DNA of 64,000 nucleotides from Luteimonas terrae. Its GTDB lineage: Bacteria; Pseudomonadota; Gammaproteobacteria; Xanthomonadales; Xanthomonadaceae. The stretch lies in assembly GCF_004358165.1 (NCBI RefSeq), contig NZ_SMTG01000002.1, positions 186,001 to 250,000 of the forward strand. Reading direction: 5' to 3'. Every line of letters starts with the position of its first letter. Within the stretch, counting starts at the first letter, position 1. The notes below the pieces were generated by a model. That model saw only the letters and a list, made by a program, of their open reading frames with translations. It made no database searches and was not told the origin of the DNA. The position numbers and the translations under genes are program-made. This document shows positions 37,993 through 47,016 of this stretch, one piece after another.

Positions 37993-39021
37993 ATGTCCAG
38001 TTCCCAGAACCGTCGTTTCCGCGTTGCCGTCGTCGGTGCCACCGGCGCCGTCGGCGAAACCATGCTGTCGATCCTCGCCGAGCGCGATTTCCCCGTCTCC
38101 GAACTCGTCGCCCTCGCCAGCGAACGCTCGGCCGGCACCACCGTGAAGTTCGGCGACGACGACATCGTCGTGCAGGACCTCGCCACCTTCGATCCGGCCG
38201 GCGTCGACATCGCGCTGTTCTCCGCCGGTGGCGACACCAGCAAGGCCTACGCGCCGAAGTTCGCCGCGGCCGGTGCCGTCGTCATCGACAACAGCTCGGC
38301 CTTCCGCTACGACGACGACATCCCGCTGGTGATCAGCGAGGTGAACCCCGAAGCGGCGCGCAACCGTCCGCGCGGCATCATCGCCAATCCCAACTGCTCG
38401 ACGATGCAGATGCTGGTCGCGCTCGCGCCGCTGCATCGCAAGGCCGGCATCGTGCGCATCAACGTGTCGACCTACCAGTCGGTGTCGGGCGCGGGCCGCT
38501 CGGCGATGGAAGAGCTGGGCCGCCAGACCGGCGATCTGCTGAACTTCCGCGAGATCGACCCGCAGAAGTTCCCGGTGCAGATCGCGTTCAACCTGATCCC
38601 GCAGATCGACGCGTTCCTGGAGAACGGCTTCACCAAGGAAGAGATGAAGCTGGTCTGGGAGACGCACAAGATTCTCGGCGACGACAGCATCCGCGTGAAC
38701 CCCACCGCGGTGCGGGTGCCGGTGTTCTATGGCCACTCCGAAGCGGTGGCGGTCGAGTTCCGCGAGCCGCTGTCCGTCGACGAGGCGCGCGCGATCCTCG
38801 CGACCGCGCCGGGCGTCGAAGTGGTCGACGAGCGCCAGGCGGGCGGCTGGCCGACGCCGGTCACGCATGCCTCGGGTCGCGACCCGGTGTTCGTGGGACG
38901 CCTCCGTGAGGATCTGTCGCACCCGAACGGTCTGAACCTGTGGATCGTCGCCGACAACATCCGCAAGGGCGCCGCGCTCAATGCGGTGCAGGTCGCCGAG
39001 CTCATTGCTGCCGAAGGCTGA
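37993..39021 (+). CDS. asd: Aspartate-semialdehyde dehydrogenase
   Basis: Reduces aspartyl phosphate to aspartate semialdehyde for lysine, threonine, methionine and diaminopimelate. The 342 residues have the NADP-binding VGATGAVGE at 14-22, the catalytic Cys135 in NPNCSTMQM, and the catalytic His in the VPVFYGHSEAV region. ATG 37993 starts the protein. The order asd-fimV-truA-trpF resembles Pseudomonas. A GC-rich stem, CGGCGGCGC/GCGCCGCCG at 39031-39060, follows the stop and may act as a weak terminator. Confidence 0.95.
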   Translation: MSSSQNRRFRVAVVGATGAVGETMLSILAERDFPVSELVALASERSAGTTVKFGDDDIVVQDLATFDPAGVDIALFSAGGDTSKAYAPKFAAAGAVVIDNSSAFRYDDDIPLVISEVNPEAARNRPRGIIANPNCSTMQMLVALAPLHRKAGIVRINVSTYQSVSGAGRSAMEELGRQTGDLLNFREIDPQKFPVQIAFNLIPQIDAFLENGFTKEEMKLVWETHKILGDDSIRVNPTAVRVPVFYGHSEAVAVEFREPLSVDEARAILATAPGVEVVDERQAGGWPTPVTHASGRDPVFVGRLREDLSHPNGLNLWIVADNIRKGAALNAVQVAELIAAEG

Positions 39022-39030
39022 GTCCGCAAC

Positions 39031-39060
39031 CGGCGGCGCTGCAGCCCGGTTGCGCCGCCG
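39031..39060 (+). terminator. Possible terminator after asd
   Basis: Nine-base GC stem (39031-39039 with 39052-39060, loop 12). There is no U tract, only TTCCC, so termination here is uncertain. Confidence 0.3.
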
Positions 39061-39099
39061 TTCCCGCACGCCGGCACGCGCGGTTGCGCGCGCTGCGCG

Positions 39100-39129
39100 T
39101 TGCGGAGCGGGAGGCCGCGCCGCTACAGT
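39100..39129 (+). promoter_or_regulatory. Candidate sigma-70 promoter of fimV
   Basis: TTGCGG (39100-39105), 18 bases, TACAGT (39124-39129), about 78 bases before the fimV GTG. Four of six and four of six bases match consensus. Confidence 0.42.
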
Positions 39130-39207
39130 CGCCGCATAAATCCGGCTCGCCGGCAGCATCACCGCCCGATCCCGCACGCTGCGGGGCGGCAGAAACAGGG
39201 GACGTTC

Positions 39208-41052
39208 GTGTCGCGCACCTTCAAACGTCTGTTGCTGGCCGGCAGTCTGCTGGCCATCGCCGGGCCCGCGCTTGCGCTGGGCCTGGGCCGCATCGAGGTG
39301 CGCTCGCAGCAGGGCCAGCCGCTGCTGGCCGAGATCCCGGTGGTGTCCAGCGATCCGGCCGAGCTGCGCCAGCTGCAGGCACGCCTGGCTTCGCCCGAGA
39401 CCTTCGCCCGCATCGGCCTGGAGCCGCCGCGCGGCGTGGTCTCGGACCTGCAGTTCAACGTCGCACTCGATGCGCGCGGTCGCCCGGTGATCCGCGTGAC
39501 CAGCGCCGCGCCGGTCACGCAGGAAGCGCTGACCTTCCTGGTCGAAGTCGACTGGGGGCAGGGCCGCCTGGTCCGTGAATACTCGGCGCTGGTCGCCGTG
39601 CCCGACACCGTGGCCGCACCCGCGCAGCCGACGATCCAGGCACCGGTCGCTGCGCCTGCACCGAGCATCGTGCGTGCGCCGACGCCGCCGGCGTCACCTG
39701 CGCCTGCACCCGCGCCGCAACAGGCGGCGACGCCGACCGAACCTGCACCCGCCAGCGATGCCGTCGCGGCGACACCGCCTGCACCACCGCCTGTCCCCGC
39801 GGCTGCGCCGGCACCGGCGCCCGCGCCGGTCGCACGTCCAGCCGCCGGTCTCGCACCGGGCGATGCATTGCCCGCCGTGCGTGCCGGCCAGACGCTGTCG
39901 TCGATCGCCGCGCCGCTGGCAGAGGAGGCCGGCATCAGCGTCAACCAGGCGATGCTGCTGTTGCTGCGGACCAATCCCGACGCCTTCATCGGCGGCAACC
40001 TCAACCTGGTTCGTCAGGGCGCAGTGCTGCGGGTGCCGGCGCGCGATGCCTGGAACCAGTTCAGCGCTGCGGAAGCCAATGCCGTCGTGCGCGAGCAGGT
40101 CGGTCAGTGGCGCGAACTGCGTCGTCCGGCGCCGCAACCCGCAGATGCCGCCGCACCTGCGTCCGCTGCCGCAGCCGCAACGCCCGTGGCACCGGCCGCA
40201 GCGCCGCGCAGCGCCGAGGCCCGTCTCGAAATCACTCCGCCCGCGAACGGCAGCCAGCCGTCGGGCACCCAATCCGGCATCGCCGCCGGCGCTGGAGGCG
40301 ACATGCTCCGCCAGGAACTGCAGACGGCCAACGAGACCGTCGCCGCACGCAATGCGGAAATCGACGAACTCAAGGCCCGCCTGTCCGATCTCGAACAGCT
40401 GCAGCAGCAACAGCAGCAGCTGATCCAGATGAAGGACGCCGAACTCGCCGCTGCCCAGCAGCGCATGGAGACGAGCAACCAGCAGACGCCGGAACCGGCC
40501 ACGGCGCCGTTCCCGTGGCTGTGGCTGGGTCTGGCGATTCTCGTCGTCGGCGCGCTGGCGTTCGTGCTCGGTCGTCGTGGCCGCAAGCCGTCCGGCACGC
40601 CGCGCTTCGACAGCAGCACGCTGGCGGCGGCCACCGCCGCGCCCGCTGTGGCGCCTGTCGTCGTGCCGGAGCCTGCGATCCCGCCCGCTGCACCTGCCGC
40701 TCCGCCGGCCTTCGTGCGTGATGCGCCAGCGCCCGTCGCCGTGCCGAGCGAACCCGCCCCGGTTGCGGCTCCGCCTGCGTCCGGTCCGACCTGGCACGCG
40801 CACGGCGCGCCGGACCCGGTCGTCGGCCCCGTGCCGCCCGTCGACGCCGCAACGCCGGCGCCCGCCGCGGTCGAACTCGACGGCGGTGAGGCGGTCGAGC
40901 TGCCGATCGGCATCGAGCGCATCGAACTCGCACGCGCCTACATCGATCTGGGCGACACCGAGACCGCGCGGACCCTGCTGCAGGAAGTGGTGGAAGGCGA
41001 CGATCTGGCAGCCGCTGCGCAGGCCGCGCAGCTGCTGCGCACCCTGGCCTGA
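39208..41052 (+). CDS. fimV: FimV-like polar hub protein, short form
   Basis: Murein-binding inner-membrane protein needed for type IV pilus function and polar organisation in Pseudomonas and Xanthomonas. Starts at GTG 39208 with AGGGGA upstream. Of 614 residues: signal peptide to about 24, the conserved FimV N-terminal domain ([21 protein letters not shown]), an Ala/Pro-rich linker, a LysM-like domain near 225-280, a coiled coil with a Gln run near 400, a membrane helix ([20 protein letters not shown]), another Ala/Pro linker, and the FimV C-terminal TPR-like cap starting [19 protein letters not shown]. aeruginosa FimV is about 919 residues, so the cytoplasmic TPR region is much reduced. Confidence 0.92.
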   Translation: MSRTFKRLLLAGSLLAIAGPALALGLGRIEVRSQQGQPLLAEIPVVSSDPAELRQLQARLASPETFARIGLEPPRGVVSDLQFNVALDARGRPVIRVTSAAPVTQEALTFLVEVDWGQGRLVREYSALVAVPDTVAAPAQPTIQAPVAAPAPSIVRAPTPPASPAPAPAPQQAATPTEPAPASDAVAATPPAPPPVPAAAPAPAPAPVARPAAGLAPGDALPAVRAGQTLSSIAAPLAEEAGISVNQAMLLLLRTNPDAFIGGNLNLVRQGAVLRVPARDAWNQFSAAEANAVVREQVGQWRELRRPAPQPADAAAPASAAAAATPVAPAAAPRSAEARLEITPPANGSQPSGTQSGIAAGAGGDMLRQELQTANETVAARNAEIDELKARLSDLEQLQQQQQQLIQMKDAELAAAQQRMETSNQQTPEPATAPFPWLWLGLAILVVGALAFVLGRRGRKPSGTPRFDSSTLAAATAAPAVAPVVVPEPAIPPAAPAAPPAFVRDAPAPVAVPSEPAPVAAPPASGPTWHAHGAPDPVVGPVPPVDAATPAPAAVELDGGEAVELPIGIERIELARAYIDLGDTETARTLLQEVVEGDDLAAAAQAAQLLRTLA

Positions 41053-41060
41053 GTCACGCG

Positions 41061-41846
41061 ATGCGGTACGCCATCGGCGTCGAGTACGACGGCCATGCGT
41101 TTCACGGTTGGCAGCGGCTGAGCAGGCATGGCGAGACCGGTGCGCCGTCGGTGCAGGAAGCGCTCGAGGATGCGTTGTCGAAGATCGCCAGTCATCCGGT
41201 GACCACGGTGTGCTCCGGCCGTACCGATGCCGGCGTGCATGCGCAGTGCCAGGTCGTGCATTTCGACAGCGACGCACCACGTGCGCCGCGTGCCTGGGTG
41301 CTGGGCACCACGACGCTGCTGCCGCCGCAGGTCGGTGTGCTGTGGTGCCAGCCGGTGGCCGACGGCTTCAATGCGCGCTTCGATGCGCGCGCCCGCCACT
41401 ATCGCTACCGCATCCTCAACCGCCAGGTGCGGCCCGCGCTGCACCGTCAATACCTGTCCTGGGAGCTGCGCCCGCTCGATGCGGACGCCATGCATCGCGC
41501 CGCGCAGGCGCTGCTCGGCGAGCAGGATTTCTCCGCCTTTCGCACCGTGCAGTGCCAGGCCAAGCACCCGCGCCGCGACCTGCAGCGCATCCGCGTGCGC
41601 CGCGACGGCGACGAGGTCATCGTCGAAGTTCAGGCCAATGCCTTCCTGCATCACATGGTGCGCAACATCGTCGGCTCGCTGCTGGAAGTCGGCGCGGGCG
41701 CGCAGCCGGAAGCGTGGATCGGTGAACTGCTGGCGGGGCGTGATCGCAACCTCGCCGGGCCGACCGCGCCTGCGGCGGGTCTCGTGTTCCTGGGGCCGTT
41801 GTATCCGCCTGAGTGGAATCTGCCGGCGGCGGTGACGCTGCGCTGA
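41061..41846 (+). CDS. truA: tRNA pseudouridine(38-40) synthase
   Basis: Makes pseudouridine at positions 38-40 of the tRNA anticodon arm. The 261 residues hold the catalytic Asp56 in [11 protein letters not shown], the RHYRYRI motif, and [15 protein letters not shown] near 195. ATG 41061 is eight bases after the fimV stop, so the two are likely cotranscribed. In Pseudomonas trpF follows directly; here a minus-strand outer-membrane gene lies between. Confidence 0.96.
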   Translation: MRYAIGVEYDGHAFHGWQRLSRHGETGAPSVQEALEDALSKIASHPVTTVCSGRTDAGVHAQCQVVHFDSDAPRAPRAWVLGTTTLLPPQVGVLWCQPVADGFNARFDARARHYRYRILNRQVRPALHRQYLSWELRPLDADAMHRAAQALLGEQDFSAFRTVQCQAKHPRRDLQRIRVRRDGDEVIVEVQANAFLHHMVRNIVGSLLEVGAGAQPEAWIGELLAGRDRNLAGPTAPAAGLVFLGPLYPPEWNLPAAVTLR

Positions 41847-41881
41847 GATCCGGGCGCGCGATGCGCCCGGATCCGTCTGGA

Positions 41882-42622
41882 TCAGAAGCGGGCTTCGAGG
41901 CCGAGTGTGACGAGGTCGGCGCGGTTGACTTCGGTACCGCAGGACGTGCTCCAGCGACTGCTGTAGCAATAGCTGCTGGCATAGGCGTGCAGCGTGTAGG
42001 CCAGCGTCAGATTCACGTGGCGATTGAAATCCACGCCCAGGCCGAAACCTGCGTAGGCACCGTCCACGGTGTCGTCGTTACCCGCATCTGCGCGCCAATA
42101 GCCAAGGCGCGCCATCGCGAACATCGGGCCTTGACCGAACTGGAAGCGCGCGTTCGCGCCGAGGCTGGCGTAATCGGTGTCGGCGAGGCGATAGCCGCGA
42201 TCCGTCGTGCCGTCGATCCGACCGGCAACCCCTTCGATGCCGACCTGCACGACCGGGCCGGCCTGCCAGCGATAGCCGGCGCTGATCGCCCTGGCGTCCT
42301 GGCGGAGGTCATCGACGATCCAGGCCTGGCCGGCCTGCGCCGCGACGAAGAACGCGCCGCGCGGGGCTGCATCGTCGGACGCGTCGTAGACGGATTGCGC
42401 GGCCGGCGCGGCGCGGGCCGCGGTGTCGACGACGGGCAGGGCGGCAGGCTGGGCGGCGGTGGCCTCCGTCAGGACGACGTCCTCTTCGGTCTGCGCGACC
42501 GGTGCGGCCTTGTCCGACTGCTGGCCTGCGCGATAGGCGTCCCAGGCGGGCGACACGCTTTGCGCGTGAACCGGAAGTGCCGCGACGGCGGCGATGAAGA
42601 GCAGAGCGCGTGCGAATTGCAT
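41882..42622 (-). CDS. Small outer-membrane beta-barrel protein, unknown function
   Basis: Predicted porin-like protein of 246 residues. A signal peptide ends near residue 20 (PVHAQS), after which comes an Ala/Val-rich stretch of about 70 residues without clear structure. From about residue 88 (GAFFVAAQAGQAWIVDD) onward alternating hydrophobic strands with aromatic girdles suggest an eight-stranded barrel, and the protein ends in Phe (LGLEARF), the barrel insertion signal. Two cysteines, CYSSRWSTSC, could close a surface loop. ATG 42622 has AGGGGAA upstream. It interrupts the truA-trpF order. Confidence 0.8.
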   Translation of the reverse strand: MQFARALLFIAAVAALPVHAQSVSPAWDAYRAGQQSDKAAPVAQTEEDVVLTEATAAQPAALPVVDTAARAAPAAQSVYDASDDAAPRGAFFVAAQAGQAWIVDDLRQDARAISAGYRWQAGPVVQVGIEGVAGRIDGTTDRGYRLADTDYASLGANARFQFGQGPMFAMARLGYWRADAGNDDTVDGAYAGFGLGVDFNRHVNLTLAYTLHAYASSYCYSSRWSTSCGTEVNRADLVTLGLEARF

Positions 42623-42907
42623 GGTGTTCCCCTGTGGGCCAGGCGCGGCCGTGCCACCACGGGCGGACGTGGGCGGCATCGGACACGCTGCGTGCCGGCC
42701 GCGCGTCGAGATGACGCGGACCTCCAGATCGGGGCGATCGTGCGAATGGTTCCACCGAAGGACGGCGCGGATCGCGGTCATGGCCGCGCATCCTGTCCAC
42801 CTGTCGTCGTTCCCTGACGGCACCCCCTGCCGGCGGCGCGTAGCCTGTGCATCGCGCGATGCGGTGTCAAGCGCGCGAGAACGGACGCAGGACGCTAGGC
42901 TGGGCGC

Positions 42908-43534
42908 ATGACGACGACGCGCATCAAGTTCTGCGGACTCACGCGCTCCGAAGATGTGGCCGAGGCGGTCGCGCTCGGTGTCGACTGCATCGGATTCGTG
43001 TTCGCGAAGCGCAGTCCGCGCCATCTCACGCTCGACGTTGCGCAGGGCCTGCGCGATGCGGTGCCGGCACGGGTGCGGCTGGTCGCGCTGATGATGGACA
43101 ACCCGGCGGAGGAGGTCGCGGCGATTGTCTCGGCGCTGCGTCCGGACGTGCTGCAGTTTCACGGCGCGGAAGACGACGCGTTCTGCCGCGGCTTCGGCCT
43201 GCCGTACTGGAAGGCGATCGCGATGGGCGGTGATCCCGCGTCGGCCCTGCGGACGCTCGGCCGGTGGCCGGGCGCAGATGCGTTCCTGTTCGACGGCCAT
43301 GCCGCGGGCGCGCAGGGTGGTAGTGGGGAACGCTTCGACTGGACCGCGCTGCCCGCGACGCTGGATCGGCCGTTCTGGCTCGCCGGTGGACTCGATGCCG
43401 GCAACGTGGCGCAGGCCATCGCGGTCGCGCGCCCGGCGGGCGTGGATGTGTCGAGCGGCATCGAAACGGCGCCGGGACTCAAGGATCACGCGCGGATGCG
43501 GGCGTTCGTCGACGCGGCGCGCGGCGCGGGCTGA
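42908..43534 (+). CDS. trpF: Phosphoribosylanthranilate isomerase
   Basis: Third step of tryptophan synthesis after chorismate. The 208-residue TIM barrel has the catalytic Cys in KFCGLTR (Cys9), FVFAKRSPRHLT, the QFHGAEDD strand and the final GVDVSSGIETAPGLKDHARM with catalytic Asp and phosphate loop. A TAGGCT hexamer six bases before the ATG looks like a -10 box for a leaderless message, the same arrangement as panB. Upstream 285 bases toward the outer-membrane gene show nothing else I recognise. Convergent with the TrpI-like gene. Confidence 0.95.
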   Translation: MTTTRIKFCGLTRSEDVAEAVALGVDCIGFVFAKRSPRHLTLDVAQGLRDAVPARVRLVALMMDNPAEEVAAIVSALRPDVLQFHGAEDDAFCRGFGLPYWKAIAMGGDPASALRTLGRWPGADAFLFDGHAAGAQGGSGERFDWTALPATLDRPFWLAGGLDAGNVAQAIAVARPAGVDVSSGIETAPGLKDHARMRAFVDAARGAG

Positions 43535-43545
43535 TCGAGCCGGCT

Positions 43546-43620
43546 GTGGCAGCGCGCTTGCGCGCGATTGCCCCGGTCTCCTGACCCCGCGGCCGCGTTA
43601 GCGCGCAAGCGCGCGGCCAC
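43546..43620. repeat. Long inverted repeat between trpF and the TrpI-like gene
   Basis: 20-base arms (43546-43565 and 43601-43620; GTGGC then a run of GC with CTTG) match at 19 of 20 positions around a 35-base loop. It fills the convergent gap of 92 bases and probably acts as a bidirectional terminator or is a REP element. No U tract is obvious. Confidence 0.7.
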
Positions 43621-43626
43621 ACCTGC

Positions 43627-44511
43627 TCAGGCCAGTTCGCGTGCAAGCCAGTCCGCCAGCGCATCGATGCCGGCATCGGCACGGTCGCGCGGCGTTGCCA
43701 GTACCCAGTGCGCATCGGTCTCGACGAAGTCCCATGGCGCGAGCAGGCGCCCCGCTGCGAGATCGTCCACCACCAGTTCCTGCGGCGCGATGGCGACGCC
43801 GAGTCCGGCCACCGCAGCCTCCAGCAGGAAGTAGAGATGGTCGAAGCCGGTGCCGAGCACCTGCGGTGGCGCTGCCGCGTGTGCGGTCGCCCAGGCGGGC
43901 CAGGCCTGCGGGCGCGAGCCGGTATGCAGCAGCGGCTCGCGCAGCAGCGCCTCGGGCGACAGGCCGGCAAGCCGCGTCGCGTCCGCAGTTCGCGGGCTCA
44001 GCACGGGGCCGATGCGTTCCGGCGCCAGCATGCGCACTCGCCACGATGCCGGCCACGGCGCCTGGCCGATCAGCAGCGCGGCGTCGAACCCGTCCAGCGA
44101 TGCCGGGAACGCGCCTTCGTGTGGGGACAGATGCAGTCTGAGATCCGGCAGCGCCCCGGTCAGCCGCGGCAGGCGCGGAATCATCCAGCGGGCGAGCAGG
44201 CTGCCTGGGCAGCCGAGCACGCGGGCGGGCGCGGCGCCCGCACGGCGGATCGTCGCGGCGGCCCCCTGCAGCCGGGCGAAGGCATCCCCGGCGGCGTCGC
44301 GCATCCGCTCGCCCGCGGGCGTCAGTCGCAGGCCGCGACCTGCGCGCACGAACAGCGGCGTGGCGAGCGCGTCCTCCAGCAGTCGGACCTGGCGGCTGAT
44401 CGCGCCATGGGTCACGTGCAGGGCCTCGGCCGCGCGACTGACGCTGCCGAGGCGCGCAGCGGCCTCGAAGGCGCGGATGGCGTTGAGCGGCGGCAGGTCG
44501 GTGTCGGCCAT
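43627..44511 (-). CDS. trpI: LysR-family regulator, TrpI-like
   Basis: Transcription regulator of 294 residues with an N-terminal helix-turn-helix (NAIRAFEAAARLGSVSRAAE, then VTHGAISRQVRLLE near 33-46) and a C-terminal ligand domain. Many segments agree with my memory of Pseudomonas TrpI, for example GSLLARWMIPRL, LLHTGSRPQAWPAWA and FLLEAAVAGLGVAIAP. In Pseudomonas TrpI activates trpBA in response to indole-3-glycerol phosphate. Here too the gene faces trpB with 96 bases between, and the gap holds two inverted repeats. GcvA-like regulators are the main alternative, but location favours TrpI. Confidence 0.85.
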   Translation of the reverse strand: MADTDLPPLNAIRAFEAAARLGSVSRAAEALHVTHGAISRQVRLLEDALATPLFVRAGRGLRLTPAGERMRDAAGDAFARLQGAAATIRRAGAAPARVLGCPGSLLARWMIPRLPRLTGALPDLRLHLSPHEGAFPASLDGFDAALLIGQAPWPASWRVRMLAPERIGPVLSPRTADATRLAGLSPEALLREPLLHTGSRPQAWPAWATAHAAAPPQVLGTGFDHLYFLLEAAVAGLGVAIAPQELVVDDLAAGRLLAPWDFVETDAHWVLATPRDRADAGIDALADWLARELA

Positions 44512-44523
44512 ATGTGAGTTTTA

Positions 44524-44602
44524 CTGACGTACTGGTCAGATCTTATCGATGTTGGCGGTCGAATGCGTGCGATAGAGTGCAGGTCAGCTCACACCGTTGA
44601 CC
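44524..44602. promoter_or_regulatory. Candidate TrpI operator sites upstream of trpB
   Basis: Two inverted repeats: CTGAC-N6-GTCAG at 44524-44539, next to the regulator start, and GGTCA-N11-TGACC at 44582-44602, just before trpB. Both half sites share GTCA. A TAGAGT hexamer at 44573-44578 could be the trpB -10 box. The layout fits LysR control with autorepression at the first site and activation of trpB. Confidence 0.55.
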
Positions 44603-44607
44603 GCCCG

Positions 44608-45825
44608 ATGTCGCAGTCCCTGATCACCGATTTCCACGCCTTCCCGGATGCCGACGGCCATTTCGGCCGCTACGGCGGGCGTTTCGTCGCCGAGACCCTG
44701 ATGGGCCCGATCGCCGAACTCGCGGCGGCCTACGACACCGCGAAAGCCGATCCCGCGTTCCAGCAGGCCTTCGACAAGGACCTGGCGCACTACGTCGGCC
44801 GGCCGAGCCCGATCTATCACGCCGAGCGCCTCAGCGAGGCCGTCGGCGGCGCGCGCATCCTGCTCAAGCGCGAGGACCTGAACCACACCGGCGCGCACAA
44901 GATCAACAACACCATCGGCCAGGCGCTGCTCGCCAGCCGCATGGGCAAGACCCGGATCATCGCCGAGACCGGCGCCGGCCAGCATGGCGTGGCGAGTGCG
45001 ACCGTCGCCGCGCGGCTGGGCCTGGAGTGCGTGGTCTACATGGGCGCGACCGACATCGAGCGGCAGAAGATCAACGTCTACCGCATGCGCCTGCTGGGCG
45101 CGCAGGTGGTGCCGGTGACCTCGGGCTCGGCGACGCTCAAGGACGCGCTCAACGAAGCGATGCGCGACTGGGTGACCAACATCGCCGACACCTTCTACAT
45201 CATCGGGACCGTCGCCGGGCCCGACCCGTACCCGCGCATGGTCCGCGACTTCAACGCCATCGTCGGCCGCGAGGCGCGCGAGCAGATGCTGGCCGAGTAC
45301 GGCCGTCTGCCCGACGCGATCACCGCGTGCGTCGGCGGCGGCAGCAATGCGATCGGCCTGTTCCATGCCTTCCTCAACGATCGCGACGTGCGCATTGTCG
45401 GCGCCGAGGCGGCGGGCGACGGCATCGACACGGGCCGGCATGCGGCGTCGATCGCGGCGGGGCGTCCCGGCGTGCTGCACGGCAACCGCACCTACGTGAT
45501 CTGCGACGACGACGGCCAGATCACCGAGACGCATTCGGTCTCCGCCGGCCTCGACTACCCGGGCGTCGGTCCCGAGCATTCGTTCCTCGCCGACGCCGGC
45601 CGCGCCGAGTACGTCGGCATCACCGACGACGAAGCCCTGGCGGCGTTCCACCAGCTCGCCAGGACCGAAGGCATCCTCGCCGCGCTCGAATCCAGCCACG
45701 CGATCGCGCAGGCGATCAAGCTCGCCCGCGAGCTGCCCAAGGACGCGATCGTGCTGGCGAATCTGTCCGGTCGTGGCGACAAGGACGTGCACACGATCGC
45801 CGGCCGCGAGGGACTCGTGCTGTGA
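44608..45825 (+). CDS. trpB: Tryptophan synthase beta chain
   Basis: Joins indole and serine to tryptophan with pyridoxal phosphate. The 405 residues carry Lys98 in [10 protein letters not shown] (cofactor lysine), Glu120 in AETGAGQHG (catalytic), GGGSNAIG (phosphate cup) and LSGRGDKD near the end. ATG 44608 is preferred to an upstream in-frame start that would lie in the operator region. The stop overlaps the trpA start by one base, as expected for subunits of one complex. Confidence 0.97.
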   Translation: MSQSLITDFHAFPDADGHFGRYGGRFVAETLMGPIAELAAAYDTAKADPAFQQAFDKDLAHYVGRPSPIYHAERLSEAVGGARILLKREDLNHTGAHKINNTIGQALLASRMGKTRIIAETGAGQHGVASATVAARLGLECVVYMGATDIERQKINVYRMRLLGAQVVPVTSGSATLKDALNEAMRDWVTNIADTFYIIGTVAGPDPYPRMVRDFNAIVGREAREQMLAEYGRLPDAITACVGGGSNAIGLFHAFLNDRDVRIVGAEAAGDGIDTGRHAASIAAGRPGVLHGNRTYVICDDDGQITETHSVSAGLDYPGVGPEHSFLADAGRAEYVGITDDEALAAFHQLARTEGILAALESSHAIAQAIKLARELPKDAIVLANLSGRGDKDVHTIAGREGLVL

Positions 45826-46673
45826 TGGCCGCGCCTGTCGCGACTGCGGAATCCACTGGCTTGAAGCGCGCCCGCATCGATGCACGGTTTGACGCGCTTC
45901 GGGCAAGCGGCCGCAAGGCCCTGATCCCGTTCTTCACCGCCGGCGATCCATCGCTTGAATCGACGGTGCCGGTGATGCACGCGCTGGTGAGTGCCGGCGC
46001 CGATGTCATCGAGCTCGGTGTGCCGTTCTCCGATCCGATGGCCGACGGTCCCACGATCCAGCGCAGCTCCGAGCGTGCGCTGGGGCGGGGCGCGGGGATG
46101 ACGTTCGTGCTGGATGCGGTGCGCACCTTCCGCGAGACCGACACGGAGACGCCCGTCGTGCTGATGGGCTATCTCAACCCGATCGACATCCGCGGCGCCG
46201 GCACGTTCGCGGCCCAGGCCGCGGCGGCCGGCGTCGATGGCGTGCTGCTGGTCGACCTGCCGCCGGAAGAGGCCGCCGAGTTCCGCGTCGCGTTCGACAA
46301 CGCGGGCCTGGCACTCGTGCTGCTGGCGTCGCCGACCACGACCGATGCGCGCATCGACGCGCTGTGCCGCGAGGCGCATGGCTATCTCTATTACGTCAGT
46401 TTCGCGGGCGTCACCGGCGCGTCCGATCGTCTCGATACCGCGCAGGCGTCGGCCCGCCTGCGGGCGATCCGCGCCGCCAGCCGCGCGCCGGTCGTGGCCG
46501 GCTTCGGCATCCGCGATGCTGCGAGCGCCGCGGCGATGGCGGTCGACGCCGATGGCGTGGTCGTCGGCAGCGCGCTGGTCGCCGCGCTCGATGGTGCGAC
46601 CGACGCGGATGAGGCCGTCGCCCGCGCGAAGGCCTTTCTGGCACCGCTGCGCGAGGCGCTCGACGCGCGCTGA
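45825..46673 (+). CDS. trpA: Tryptophan synthase alpha chain
   Basis: Cleaves indole-3-glycerol phosphate and passes indole to TrpB. The 282-residue TIM barrel has catalytic Glu63 in VIELGVPFSDP and Asp74 in MADGPTIQ, matching Glu49 and Asp60 of the Salmonella enzyme, and the phosphate loop in GFGIRDA and GVVVGSALV. The N-terminal 14 residues before KRARIDARF are longer than usual but the start is fixed by the TGATG overlap with trpB. A composite repeat follows, then accD. Confidence 0.96.
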   Translation: MAAPVATAESTGLKRARIDARFDALRASGRKALIPFFTAGDPSLESTVPVMHALVSAGADVIELGVPFSDPMADGPTIQRSSERALGRGAGMTFVLDAVRTFRETDTETPVVLMGYLNPIDIRGAGTFAAQAAAAGVDGVLLVDLPPEEAAEFRVAFDNAGLALVLLASPTTTDARIDALCREAHGYLYYVSFAGVTGASDRLDTAQASARLRAIRAASRAPVVAGFGIRDAASAAAMAVDADGVVVGSALVAALDGATDADEAVARAKAFLAPLREALDAR

Positions 46674-46704
46674 GTGCAGCTCCGGATCGGCGTCGCGCTT
46701 GAAG

Positions 46705-46886
46705 CCCTCCCCCGCGGGCGGGGGAGGGTTGGGTGGGGGCGAAGTGTCCGGTCGAGAGGTCGCACGGACGCGGGTAAAGGCTGAGTCCTCAGCCTGTAGT
46801 CCGTCACGGCGTCCGCACGCTGGCTGTTTGCCCCCATCCCAGCCTTGGACCCGTAAAGGGCCCAATGCCCCGCGAGCGGGGGAAGG
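46705..46886. repeat. Composite GC-rich inverted repeat, copy 3, interrupted
   Basis: The left hairpin (46705-46728, CCCTCCCCCGC/GCGGGGGAGGG) and TTGGGTGGGGGC match copy 1. An internal hairpin AGGCTGAG/CTCAGCCT sits at 46778-46795. The right half begins GTTTGCCCCCATCCCAGCCTT (20 of its bases at 46827-46846) but its hairpin arm is broken by about 21 extra bases (46847-46867) before CCCCGC and GCGGGGGAAGG. It takes up most of the 343-base gap between trpA and accD. Confidence 0.78.
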
Positions 46887-46929
46887 CGCAAATTCCTCCC
46901 CAGGTCGATGGCAAACGCCTCGCGAGCCC

Positions 46930-47006
46930 GTACGGCCCCCGCCGGAGGCCGTACAGCCCGTCGGTTACACTTCCGCGCTTCACGGCCCGGTACGGGTCGT
47001 CGGTTA
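46930..47006 (+). promoter_or_regulatory. accD leader region with inverted and direct repeats
   Basis: GTACGGCC (46930-46937) and GGCCGTAC (46947-46954) form a perfect inverted repeat. TACACT at 46966-46971 could be the -10 box. CGTCGGTTA occurs twice, ending at 46967 and 47006. The accD ATG is at 47017. Confidence 0.4.
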
Positions 47007-47016
47007 GAGAGACGCC

